From: Niveispirillum irakense DSM 11586
Lineage (GTDB): Bacteria; Pseudomonadota; Alphaproteobacteria; Azospirillales; Azospirillaceae
NCBI RefSeq assembly: GCF_000429645.1
Contig: NZ_KE386933.1
Span: forward strand, 856,517-920,516
Direction of reading: 5' to 3'
DNA length: 64,000 nt
A model generated the notes under the pieces. The model searched no databases. It was not told where the DNA came from and worked only from the letters and a program-made list of their open reading frames with translations. This document shows positions 54,447 to 64,000 of the stretch, piece by piece. Positions within the stretch are counted from its first letter, which is position 1, and each line of letters begins with the position of its first letter. Position numbers and translations under genes: made by a program.

Positions 54447-54905
54447 ATGTTGCGTCAGACGCTGAACGAGGCCCTGAAGGATGCCATGCGCGCCAAGGAT
54501 CAGCGGGCCGTTGCCACCGTGCGTCTGATTCTTGCGGCTCTGAAGGACCGCGATATCGCGGCGCGCAGCCGCGGCGTTATGGACGGGGTGGATGATGCCG
54601 AGATTCTGGCGATGCTCCAGACAATGGTGAAGCAGCGCAAAGAGAGCATCACCATGTACCAGCAGGGCGGCCGGGCCGAGCTGGCCCAGCAGGAAGCTGA
54701 AGAGATCACTGTGATCGAGCGGTTCCTGCCGCAGCAGTTCGGGGAAGATGAGACCCGCGAGACGGTAGCCGCTTTGATCAGCGAACTGGGCGCTACCGGC
54801 GTCAAGGATATGGGCAAGGTGATGGCGGAACTGCGCGGCCGTTATGCCGGCCAGATGGATTTCACCAAGGCCAGCGCCATTGTCCGCGAGAAGCTGGCAA
54901 GCTGA
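54447..54905 (+). CDS. GatB/YqeY domain protein
   Basis: A 152-residue cytoplasmic protein related to the C-terminal tRNA-binding domain of the amidotransferase subunit GatB. LRQTLNEALKDAMRAKDQRAV, then VIERFLPQQFGEDETRE and TGVKDMGKVMAELRGRYAGQMDF are the family marks. Role uncertain; possibly tRNA-related. The family is typically encoded just upstream of dnaG-rpoD in alphaproteobacteria, as here. ATG 54447 has GAGG upstream. Confidence 0.94.
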   Translation: MLRQTLNEALKDAMRAKDQRAVATVRLILAALKDRDIAARSRGVMDGVDDAEILAMLQTMVKQRKESITMYQQGGRAELAQQEAEEITVIERFLPQQFGEDETRETVAALISELGATGVKDMGKVMAELRGRYAGQMDFTKASAIVREKLAS

Positions 54906-54947
54906 TCACTTAAGGCATTTGGTTGAGGTTCTGGTCGGAAGATTTTG

Positions 54948-55805
54948 ATGCCGATCATCAGATTGATGCCGGGTGATGAAGAGCGTCTGGACGCTTATCT
55001 GGCCCGGCACCCTTCCACGTCGCTTTTCCTGCGGTCCAACCTGCGCCGGGCCGGTTTTCAGGATGAGGGAAAGGCTTTCCAGGCCCGCTATGCCGCCATG
55101 ATTGGTGCTGATGGCAGCATCAGCGGCGTGGTCGCCCATGCCTGGAATGGTAACCTGCTGGTCCAGGCCGTACCGGATCAGGCAATCCCGTTGGCTGCAT
55201 CGCTTGCAGAAGACGGGGATCGGCCCGTTGCGGGTATTATCGGTCCCTTGCCGGCGGCCCAGGCGGTGCGTTCGCTCTTTCCCCATAGGGAACTGGCGAG
55301 CGATGGGACCCAGGATCTTTTTGATCTTCCGCTGGCGGAACTGCGTATCCCCCATATCCTGGGGGAGCGCGGCTTTGCGTGGCGCCGCGCGGGTGCGGCG
55401 GATTTCCCGCTGCTGACGGCGTGGCGGCGTGCTTATGGGGTGGAGCTCCTCAATATTCCTGACGATGCGGCCCTCGCCACGCGGTCAGCGACAGAAATTG
55501 CCACCTGGGGGGAAGCGGGTGAGATTTTCCTGCTTGTGGATCCGGCGGGGGAGCCGATCGCCATGGCGGTCCATAATGCCCGTATCCCTGATACAGTGCA
55601 GATTGGCGGGGTCTGGACTCCGCCCGCTTTGCGGGGACGGGGATATGCCCGGGCGGCGGTCGCGGTGGCCCTGCTGGCCGCCCGCAATGATGGCGCCCTT
55701 GTCGGTGTCCTGTTCACAGGCAAACAAAATGAACAGGCGCGGCGCGCCTATCTGGCGCTCGGGTTCCGGTCCATCGGGGATTATGGCATCCTCCTGTTCC
55801 GGTGA
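54948..55805 (+). CDS. GNAT family N-acetyltransferase
   Basis: A 285-residue acetyltransferase. The N-terminal half is a variable GNAT-like domain (LDAYLARHPSTSLFLRSNLRR). The C-terminal half carries the acetyl-CoA motif A, IGGVWTPPALRGRGYARAAV (Q/RxxGxG/A type), and LGFRSIGDYGILLF closing the fold. The substrate is unknown. It is inserted between the GatB/YqeY gene and dnaG on the same strand, and GGAAG precedes the ATG. Confidence 0.9.
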   Translation: MPIIRLMPGDEERLDAYLARHPSTSLFLRSNLRRAGFQDEGKAFQARYAAMIGADGSISGVVAHAWNGNLLVQAVPDQAIPLAASLAEDGDRPVAGIIGPLPAAQAVRSLFPHRELASDGTQDLFDLPLAELRIPHILGERGFAWRRAGAADFPLLTAWRRAYGVELLNIPDDAALATRSATEIATWGEAGEIFLLVDPAGEPIAMAVHNARIPDTVQIGGVWTPPALRGRGYARAAVAVALLAARNDGALVGVLFTGKQNEQARRAYLALGFRSIGDYGILLFR

Positions 55806-55947
55806 TCCTGTCATTCTTGTGGATAAGGGCGACGCCCGCAGATAAGGTGCCCGTCGCGTGGTGACGCCCCTTATGTTGAGCTATCATTGCCGGCCGGGAT
55901 CGTTGGCTGGTCGTCCATTTTTCGTCGCCTGAAGGCTGTTCACCCCC

Positions 55948-57813
55948 ATGGCTTTGCCGCCGCAGTTTTTGGAAGAACTCCGTTCCCGCCTTTCCGTTTC
56001 GGAAGTGGTGATGAAGCGGATGCGTCTGACCCGTGCGGGGCGTGAATTCAAAGCGCCTTGCCCCTTTCATAATGAGAAGACACCCAGCTTCTACGTCAAC
56101 GACCAGAAGAATTTCTTCCATTGCTTCGGCTGTGGGGCCCATGGCGACCAGATCGGTTTCGTCATGCGCTACGACAATCTGTCCTTCATGGAGGCGGTGG
56201 AAAGTCTGGCGGGCGAAGTGGGCATGGTCGTGCCCAAGGCCACCCCGCAGGAGCGGGAACGGTTTGAACGACAAAAATCGCTTTATGATCTGGTGGAGCG
56301 GGCCGCCAAATTTTATGAGCAGCAGCTTTTCACTGCCGCTGGCCGCGCCGCGCTGGATTATCTGCGCCGCCGTGGGCTGGATGAGGAAGGGATCGCCCGT
56401 TTCCGTCTGGGGTTCGCCCCGCAGGATGGCGCTGGTCTGCACGGTGCGTTGACCGAGGCAGGCTATAGTGAGGCTGATATGGTGGAGGTCGGCCTCTTCA
56501 AACGACCTGAGGCCGGACGCTCCATCCGCAATTTCTTCTGGAACCGGGTGATGTTCCCGGTCACGGATCGGCGGGGGCGGGTGGTGGCCTTTGGCGGGCG
56601 ATTGCTGGAAGGGGACGGGCCGAAATATATCAACTCGGCTGAAAACCCCCTGTTCCATAAGGGCAATATTCTCTACGGCATGTCCCGGGCACGGCAGGCG
56701 GCGGCCGATGGCCAAGCGCTGATCGTCACCGAAGGCTATATGGACGTTATAGCCTGTGTGCGGGCGGGCTATGAAGGGGCGGTGGCGCCCCTGGGGACCG
56801 CCATGACGGAAACCCAGATCCAGGAACTCTGGAAACTGGCCCCGGAAGGTCAGCGCCGGCCTATCCTCTGCTTCGATGGTGATAATGCCGGCCGGCGTGC
56901 TGCCCAGCGGGCGGTGGAACGCATCCTGCCCGTGCTGACGCCGGATGTGTCGGCCCGGATCGCCTTCATGCCCGAGAAGGAGGATCCGGACAGCCTGATC
57001 CGTCGGAACGGCAAGGAGGCCTTTCAGGGCGTGCTGGACCGGGCCCTGTCGCTGGAGGATTTTATTTGGGAATATGCGCGCCAGGGCAATGAGCCGCGCA
57101 CGGCGGAAGGTCGGCTGACGATCGAAAACACGATCAACCAGCTGACAGAGACCATCGCTGACAAATCCGTCCAATATAGCTATCGCGCGGCCCTGCGCGA
57201 CAAGCTGCGTGCGGTTATCCGGGGCGGCTTCGCCGATGGTGGCGCGCGTACCTTTGCCGGTGCTGCCGGTCCGCGCCGGCCGCGGCCGGGGGATATTCCT
57301 GTCAGTCCGCTCTGGAACAGAAATCATCGCAGTGGTGCCATCCTGACCGATCCGCAGCGGCGGGAGCGTTACCTGCTGGTCACAGTGCTGCACCATCCGG
57401 AGCTTTTTCAATCAGTCGGGGAGCGGTTGGCGGAGGCGGATTTCGCCGATCCCGAGTTGGAAATGCTCCGCCAAGCGCTGGTGGAATGCCTGACGGCAGA
57501 ATCAGCCCTTGACGCGGATGCATTAAGACGCCACCTGTCTTCTCGCGGCTTTCAAGAGACGCTGGATAGTCTGCTGAGTGCAGACGCGCCTAGATTTGCG
57601 CAACCAGGAGCGTCCATCGAAGCGGCATTGAGTGGCTGGCAGGAGGTTTGGCTCAGTTCCGAGGAGAGACTGCTTCAACAGGAGTTGCGTGACGCCCAGC
57701 GGCGGTTTGCTGAAACATTCAGTGAAGCCGATCTGGAGCGCTTACGTATGCTTCAACAGGAAGTGCTGACTCTCCGCGGTCATGACCACGATCCGGCCTT
57801 GGGTGAGAATTGA
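55948..57813 (+). CDS. dnaG: DNA primase
   Basis: Makes RNA primers at the replication fork; 621 residues. The N-terminal CHC2 zinc finger is CPFHNEKTPSF with C-x2-C in FHCFGCGAHGD. The TOPRIM catalytic domain has VTEGYMDVIA and FDGDNAGRRAAQRA. The C-terminal helicase-binding region (about 450-621) ends in helical, Glu-rich sequence. It lies upstream of rpoD, the classic macromolecular synthesis order; the rpsU gene that precedes it in E. coli is replaced by GatB/YqeY and GNAT genes. Confidence 0.96.
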   Translation: MALPPQFLEELRSRLSVSEVVMKRMRLTRAGREFKAPCPFHNEKTPSFYVNDQKNFFHCFGCGAHGDQIGFVMRYDNLSFMEAVESLAGEVGMVVPKATPQERERFERQKSLYDLVERAAKFYEQQLFTAAGRAALDYLRRRGLDEEGIARFRLGFAPQDGAGLHGALTEAGYSEADMVEVGLFKRPEAGRSIRNFFWNRVMFPVTDRRGRVVAFGGRLLEGDGPKYINSAENPLFHKGNILYGMSRARQAAADGQALIVTEGYMDVIACVRAGYEGAVAPLGTAMTETQIQELWKLAPEGQRRPILCFDGDNAGRRAAQRAVERILPVLTPDVSARIAFMPEKEDPDSLIRRNGKEAFQGVLDRALSLEDFIWEYARQGNEPRTAEGRLTIENTINQLTETIADKSVQYSYRAALRDKLRAVIRGGFADGGARTFAGAAGPRRPRPGDIPVSPLWNRNHRSGAILTDPQRRERYLLVTVLHHPELFQSVGERLAEADFADPELEMLRQALVECLTAESALDADALRRHLSSRGFQETLDSLLSADAPRFAQPGASIEAALSGWQEVWLSSEERLLQQELRDAQRRFAETFSEADLERLRMLQQEVLTLRGHDHDPALGEN

Positions 57814-58002
57814 TTAGACGGATGTGCATTGGCGGCATCCGGTCTGCCGGTTCTCTCGGAAAACTGTGTCTGTTTGGACACGGTCAGCCGCCACTTGCCA
57901 AAGTTATAGCCAAGACGAGTGTGTGTGGATGACCGGGCCTTGCCCGAGTCGTCCATTTGCGTTTACCGATGGCAGCCTTGAAAGTGCGGGGGCAGCGAGC
58001 GA

Positions 58003-59961
<1,959 letters not shown>

Positions 59962-59978
59962 TCTGGGAATGACCACAT

Positions 59979-60015
59979 AAAAGGCCGCCGGAGCGATCCG
60001 GCGGCCTTTTATTTT
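59979..60015. terminator. Terminator after rpoD
   Basis: AAAAGGCCGCCGGA / TCCGGCGGCCTTTT, a 14-bp stem with a GCGA loop, then ATTTT. It serves rpoD and, from the other side, the convergent amn gene. Confidence 0.93.
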
Positions 60016-60065
60016 GCCGATGATAAGGGGCCGATGGAAATACCATCGGCCCATCACCGTCTATA

Positions 60066-61577
60066 TTATTGGAATGCGGCTTCAGCGAAACTGCGCAGCT
60101 TGCGGCTATGCAGCCGCTCCAGGCCATAATCGCGCATGATCTCCATCGCCCGCATGCCGATGGCCAGATGCTGGTCGACACGGGCGCGGTAGAAATGATT
60201 GGCCATGCCCGGCAGCTTGATCTCGCCATGCAGGGGCTTGTCTGACACGCACAGCAAGGTGCCGTAGGGAACGCGGAAGCGGAAGCCATTGGCGGCCACT
60301 GTCGCGGATTCCATGTCCAGGGCAATGGCGCGGGACTGGCTGAACCGCTGTACCGGTTCGCTGTGATCCCGAAGTTCCCAGTTGCGGTTATCGATTGTAG
60401 CGACCGTGCCGGTGCGCATGATGGATTTCAGCTCCCAGCCTTTCAGGCCCGTGACTTCTTCCACAGCGCCTTCCAAGGCCACCTGGACTTCTGCCAGTGC
60501 CGGGATGGGCACCCAGGTCGGCAGATCGGCATCCAGAACCTTGTCTTCGCGCACATAGCCATGGGCCAGGGCGTAGTCGCCCAGACGCTGGGTATCGCGC
60601 AGGCCCGCGCAATGGCCCAGCATCAGCCAGACATGGGGACGCAGTACGGCAATATGGTCGCTGATCGTCTTGGCGTTGGACGGGCCGACGCCGATATTGA
60701 CGATGGTGATGCCATTCCCGTCCTTACGCTTCAGGTGATATGCCGGCATCTGCGGCAGGCGAGCCACCTTGGTGCCATCGCACTCCTTGCCAGGGTACAG
60801 ATGCTGGTTCCAGGTGACATGATCACCGGGCTCCACAAAGGCCTCATACTGGCTGCGGTAATGCTGGGTCGCCGGATCGTCCGACGGTTCCATGATCTCC
60901 AACCCACGCCTCACGAACTCGTCGATATAGAACTGGTAGTTCGTGAACAGGACGTAGTTCTGAAAATGGTCCGGCTTGGTCGCGGTGTAATGCTTCAGAC
61001 GGTGCAGGCTGTAATCCACACGCGGTGCGGTGAACAGGGCGAGGGGACGGGGCGCACCGGGCGGGGCGATATGGGTACCGTTGACGATGCTGTCATCCAT
61101 ATAGACCAGATCGGGCAGATCAAAATAATCCCGCAACTGGTACAGCCGCTCCGGCGTCAGATCGCCCTCGACATGCATGCCTTCAGGGTAGGCGAACTGG
61201 ATGGGGATCGGGGTGTCGCTGACCCCGACTTCCAATGGGGCGCCATGGTTCTTCAGCAACAGGGAAAGCTGATGCTTCAGATAATGGTCAAACAGATCGG
61301 GGCGGGTGACCGTGGTGCGGAAGGTGCCGATGCCATGGAGGAAGCCATAGGAAAGACGGCTATCGATCCGCGGTTCTGTATCGATCCGGACTTGCAGGAA
61401 GGGATAGCAGGCGCGGACCCGCCCACCCATTTCCTCGCCACGGGCGAAAGCGGAAAAACGACCGCGCAAAAATTCAACAGCCTGATCATAAAGGGCCCGG
61501 ACGCGGGCATAAGCAGCTTCAGCGTCGGTGAAGCTTTCCACCAACGACGTTTGATTAAGATTTTCGGATGAATTCAC
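60066..61577 (-). CDS. amn: AMP nucleosidase
   Basis: Splits AMP to adenine and ribose 5-phosphate; 503 residues, close to E. coli Amn (484). The N-terminal Amn-specific domain (FSAFARGEEMGGRVRACYPF) precedes a nucleoside-phosphorylase-like C-domain with NIGVGPSNAKTISDHIAVLR, MLGHCAGLRDTQ and ALDMESATVAANGFR. Start is GTG at 61577 with AGGAG eight bases upstream. That AGGAG sits in a predicted hairpin (see 61579-61602). The gene converges on rpoD. Confidence 0.95.
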   Translation of the reverse strand: MNSSENLNQTSLVESFTDAEAAYARVRALYDQAVEFLRGRFSAFARGEEMGGRVRACYPFLQVRIDTEPRIDSRLSYGFLHGIGTFRTTVTRPDLFDHYLKHQLSLLLKNHGAPLEVGVSDTPIPIQFAYPEGMHVEGDLTPERLYQLRDYFDLPDLVYMDDSIVNGTHIAPPGAPRPLALFTAPRVDYSLHRLKHYTATKPDHFQNYVLFTNYQFYIDEFVRRGLEIMEPSDDPATQHYRSQYEAFVEPGDHVTWNQHLYPGKECDGTKVARLPQMPAYHLKRKDGNGITIVNIGVGPSNAKTISDHIAVLRPHVWLMLGHCAGLRDTQRLGDYALAHGYVREDKVLDADLPTWVPIPALAEVQVALEGAVEEVTGLKGWELKSIMRTGTVATIDNRNWELRDHSEPVQRFSQSRAIALDMESATVAANGFRFRVPYGTLLCVSDKPLHGEIKLPGMANHFYRARVDQHLAIGMRAMEIMRDYGLERLHSRKLRSFAEAAFQ

Positions 61578-61578
61578 T

Positions 61579-61602
61579 GTGCAAGCTCCTACGAGTTTGC
61601 AC
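61579..61602 (-). promoter_or_regulatory. Possible hairpin over the amn ribosome binding site
   Basis: On the amn strand GTGCAAACTC pairs with GAGCTTGCAC (9 of 10 positions), with a 4-base loop GTAG. The GAG of the AGGAG ribosome binding site is inside the 3' arm, so the structure could hide it. Short and unproven. Confidence 0.35.
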
Positions 61603-61720
61603 TTTCTTATGCAACATCCACCCCCTGTTTGGGAAGCGGATTGTGCATCCGTTTTTGGACCGCATGTGAGAAAGAAAGCTTTGTGGCGATTGTGCCACCG
61701 CCTCTCATTTGAGTCCCCTC

Positions 61721-61753
61721 AAAAAAAACCCTGCCTCGTGAAGAGACAGGGTC
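61721..61753 (-). terminator. Terminator of the TonB-dependent receptor gene
   Basis: On the minus strand ACCCTGTCTC pairs with GAGGCAGGGT (one mismatch), followed by eight T residues. It lies 55 bp after the receptor stop and before amn, so the two genes are separate units. Confidence 0.9.
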
Positions 61754-61808
61754 AAATTTTGAGAGGCCGCAACCTTCAGGACATCGGTTGCGGTACCCAC
61801 AGTCTTTT

Positions 61809-64000
61809 TTAGAAGCGCATTGTAAAGCCGGTATAGAAGTAACGGCCAATCGGATCGTAGGTACCTGCTGCGGTCTCCGTGCCCGTCGTGTTCCCGGGCA
61901 TGCCGGAACCGATCAGCGGCGCGCCACGGTCGAAGAGGTTCTCTACGCCCACGTACAACGTGTAGTTTTGAGCGAAGGTGTAACGGGCCTGCACGTCATG
62001 ATATGTGACGCTACCGATACGACGGAAGTCGCCCGGACCAACGACGTCAAGGTCGTTATCGATGTTAGCCGGTCCGACATAACGGGTTTGCCAGGACAAG
62101 GTCATCGGACCACCGTGATAGGTGAGCGACCCGGAGACGCGATACTTGGAAGCACCAACCTCGCCGTCATCGATATCAAGATCCGCACCCGGCAGCGGCT
62201 CGAGTTCGAGCTTGTCGAGATAGGTCATGATGGCGCTGAAGCTAATGGTACCCGGCTCGCCGGAACCGAACGCATTGAAGTCCAGGCCGACATCAGCCAG
62301 GTCAAAGCGATAATCCACGGCAAAGTCGATACCGCTGGTGGTCTGGGTAGCGATATTGCCTTGCACCAGATCGGTGCGGGTGATCCGGCCGGAGATCGGA
62401 TCGCGTGCCATCAGGTTACAGAAATTGCCCGACACGTAGCACTGCTCGATGGCGTAGTTGCGCGGAACGCCGGAAATCGCATCCTTTATGTCGATATCGA
62501 AATAATCGACCGTAAAGGACAAATTATCGATGAAGCTCGGCGTCAACACCGCACCAAGGGTGAGGGTGTCAGCCTTTTCTTCCTGTAGGTCCGGGTTGCC
62601 GCGGTTGAAACCAGTGATCTGCTGGATTTCAAGCTGGGTCGGCGTGTAGACACCCTCCGAAGCGATACGTGATGCAATGCCCGACTCCGCACGGCACCGG
62701 CTGTCTTGTGCCCGGCTAGAGGTAGCAGTCGTGCCAGCGCAGATATCGACGATACCGGTCGGGAAGGTCTGACCACCCGGATTGTACAGTTCGGAGATGT
62801 TGGGCGCACGGACCGCACGCGCATACTTGCCCCGCAGACGAATGTCTTCAATGACCTGCCACTCTGCGCCGGCGTTCCAACTCGTGGTCTTACCGACGGT
62901 GCTGTAGTCAGAGTAACGGACGGCAGCCTGTACACCAACATATTCAGCGAACGGAACATCCTTGATCAGGGGGATGTCAACTTCGCCGAAGGCTTCCCAG
63001 ACGTCGAACTTGCCGATGACATCCGGCACGGCATTGCCGGCGTTCAGACCGGCGCGCGTCAGCGGATCGGAACGGGCTTCGCTGCTCTCCTGACGCCATT
63101 CACCGCCCACGGCAACACCCAGATCACCTGCCGGAAGCTCGAACAGAGGACCGGTAACGATCGCGGATGCGACATGCTGGTCAACTTCAGCCTTGCGCAT
63201 GCTGTCGGCACGAACGTAGTCAGCCGCAGCCTTGGTGATGGAACCTGCGCCGAAAATATTGATCGGGACGCAGCCATTGGCGCGCGCAGTTGCATCGCGG
63301 CAGATGATTTCGGTGCGATTACCGTTGCCGTTCAGATCATTCACGTCAACCAGGGCGTCAAGAGCTTCGCGGAAGCTCTGCTCATTGATCTGACCAGTTG
63401 AGTTCTGTGACTGGGTGGTGCGGCCATAGGTGTAAGACGTTTCATACGTCCAGCCTTCGGCTACAGGTATGTCGCCCTTGAAACCGGTTGAGAAGCGGAA
63501 GGTCTGACGTGTGTTGTCAGAGCCGCGATCAGCAACTTCCAGCAGACGGCGGCTGAAATTCAAGCCCGTCACCGTCTGGCCGGCGGGAGCCAAGGACTGG
63601 ATCTGCTGCAGCAGGGCAGCAGGAATGTAGGGGTTGGTCAACGGCATGCCCTGGCCGCTGGCATAGATATCCGTATTGGCCAGCGCGAAGGCTTCCAACT
63701 GGGATTCCGTTTTGACGGAGGCGTACGTACCTTCGAGGAAATAGTTGATCGAAGGTGTGATTTCGTAATTGGTATTCAGGCCGAGCAGATAACGTTCGGT
63801 CGGGGTCTGGATGTAGCGGGCGCCGTTACGATTGTAGCCGTCACGAACGGTATTCAAAGTGGTGACGGTACCATCGGGCAGGACGACGCGGTTGGCAGTA
63901 TTGCCGACATAAGTGCCGGAGGAATTATTCCGGATGCCGCTAAAGAAACCACCAGGACCGAAGGAGCTGTAGGCTGGATTGGTCACAGCACCCGTTGCCG
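61809..64000 (-). CDS. TonB-dependent receptor, N-terminus beyond window
   Basis: About 730 C-terminal residues of an outer-membrane 22-strand receptor that takes up a large substrate with TonB energy. Beta-barrel blocks are visible: WRQESSEARSDPLTR, LRGKYARAVRAPNISELYNPGG, ADTLTLGAVLTPSF and YFDIDIKDAISG. The C-terminus ends FYTGFTMRF with the aromatic Phe for barrel assembly. The signal peptide and plug domain lie past the right edge, since the frame is still open there. The style matches the Sphingomonas/Caulobacter type for plant-derived sugars or peptides; the ligand is unknown. Confidence 0.92.
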   Translation of the reverse strand, partial: ATGAVTNPAYSSFGPGGFFSGIRNNSSGTYVGNTANRVVLPDGTVTTLNTVRDGYNRNGARYIQTPTERYLLGLNTNYEITPSINYFLEGTYASVKTESQLEAFALANTDIYASGQGMPLTNPYIPAALLQQIQSLAPAGQTVTGLNFSRRLLEVADRGSDNTRQTFRFSTGFKGDIPVAEGWTYETSYTYGRTTQSQNSTGQINEQSFREALDALVDVNDLNGNGNRTEIICRDATARANGCVPINIFGAGSITKAAADYVRADSMRKAEVDQHVASAIVTGPLFELPAGDLGVAVGGEWRQESSEARSDPLTRAGLNAGNAVPDVIGKFDVWEAFGEVDIPLIKDVPFAEYVGVQAAVRYSDYSTVGKTTSWNAGAEWQVIEDIRLRGKYARAVRAPNISELYNPGGQTFPTGIVDICAGTTATSSRAQDSRCRAESGIASRIASEGVYTPTQLEIQQITGFNRGNPDLQEEKADTLTLGAVLTPSFIDNLSFTVDYFDIDIKDAISGVPRNYAIEQCYVSGNFCNLMARDPISGRITRTDLVQGNIATQTTSGIDFAVDYRFDLADVGLDFNAFGSGEPGTISFSAIMTYLDKLELEPLPGADLDIDDGEVGASKYRVSGSLTYHGGPMTLSWQTRYVGPANIDNDLDVVGPGDFRRIGSVTYHDVQARYTFAQNYTLYVGVENLFDRGAPLIGSGMPGNTTGTETAAGTYDPIGRYFYTGFTMRF

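Overview
This window looks like chromosomal DNA of a high-GC alphaproteobacterium. The best guess is Rhodospirillales, near Azospirillum/Niveispirillum. That guess rests on the RpoD and PrkA protein sequences, the GatB/YqeY-GNAT-dnaG-rpoD gene order, a MarR/OmpR-type regulator pair beside ilvE, FadL- and TonB-type outer-membrane proteins, a PagL-type lipid A deacylase, and frequent GTG/TTG starts. No species-level marker such as rRNA is present. I see no tRNA, rRNA, CRISPR array, insertion sequence or prophage. The genes are mostly housekeeping and envelope functions in short operons separated by clear hairpin terminators.

Layout: 1-4.2 kb is a polyphosphate/phosphate-ester neighbourhood, with ppk1 cut by the left edge, a SixA-type phosphatase divergent from it, and a CYTH-CHAD protein. 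4.3-9 kb holds an MFS exporter with a divergent TetR regulator, then a universal stress protein and an APH/P-loop kinase fusion. 9.2-16 kb holds a divergent PEP-carboxylase homologue, PagL, a rhamnogalacturonan acetylesterase, an RsmB-type methyltransferase and signal peptidase I. 16-19.5 kb has a TPR-methyltransferase fusion, a Cro/CI-type regulator and a low-GC gene-poor patch. 19.7-26.7 kb holds a lytic transglycosylase, dapA, smpB, a FadL-type porin, alkB and an exported D-amino-acid-oxidase-like flavoprotein. 26.7-32.7 kb has ilvE, a MarR regulator, a two-component system, a Nudix hydrolase and a PhoU-like/Pit phosphate uptake pair. 32.8-39.1 kb has sppA, pabB-pabC and a GGDEF-EAL protein.

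39.6-45.5 kb is a long leader followed by prkA, yeaH (DUF444) and spoVR, the conserved stress/stationary-phase kinase module, with a REP-like inverted repeat inside it. 45.7-52.8 kb is the most accessory-looking part: a proline-rich lipoprotein, a membrane-anchored serine-hydrolase fold that has lost its catalytic motifs, a small periplasmic protein, a chemoreceptor followed by a free-standing periplasmic Cache-like protein, a GDPD, and an unrecognised 337-residue protein ahead of carA's stop. 52.8-64 kb returns to core functions: carA, a GatB/YqeY protein, a GNAT acetyltransferase, dnaG, rpoD, amn, and the C-terminal part of a TonB-dependent receptor running off the right edge.

I found no obviously new defence or mobile system. 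The observations most worth checking are the PEP-carboxylase homologue with rewritten active-site loops, the degenerate serine hydrolase with its lipoprotein neighbour, the exported lipoprotein-like D-amino-acid oxidase, the orphan Cache protein, and the REP-split prkA module.
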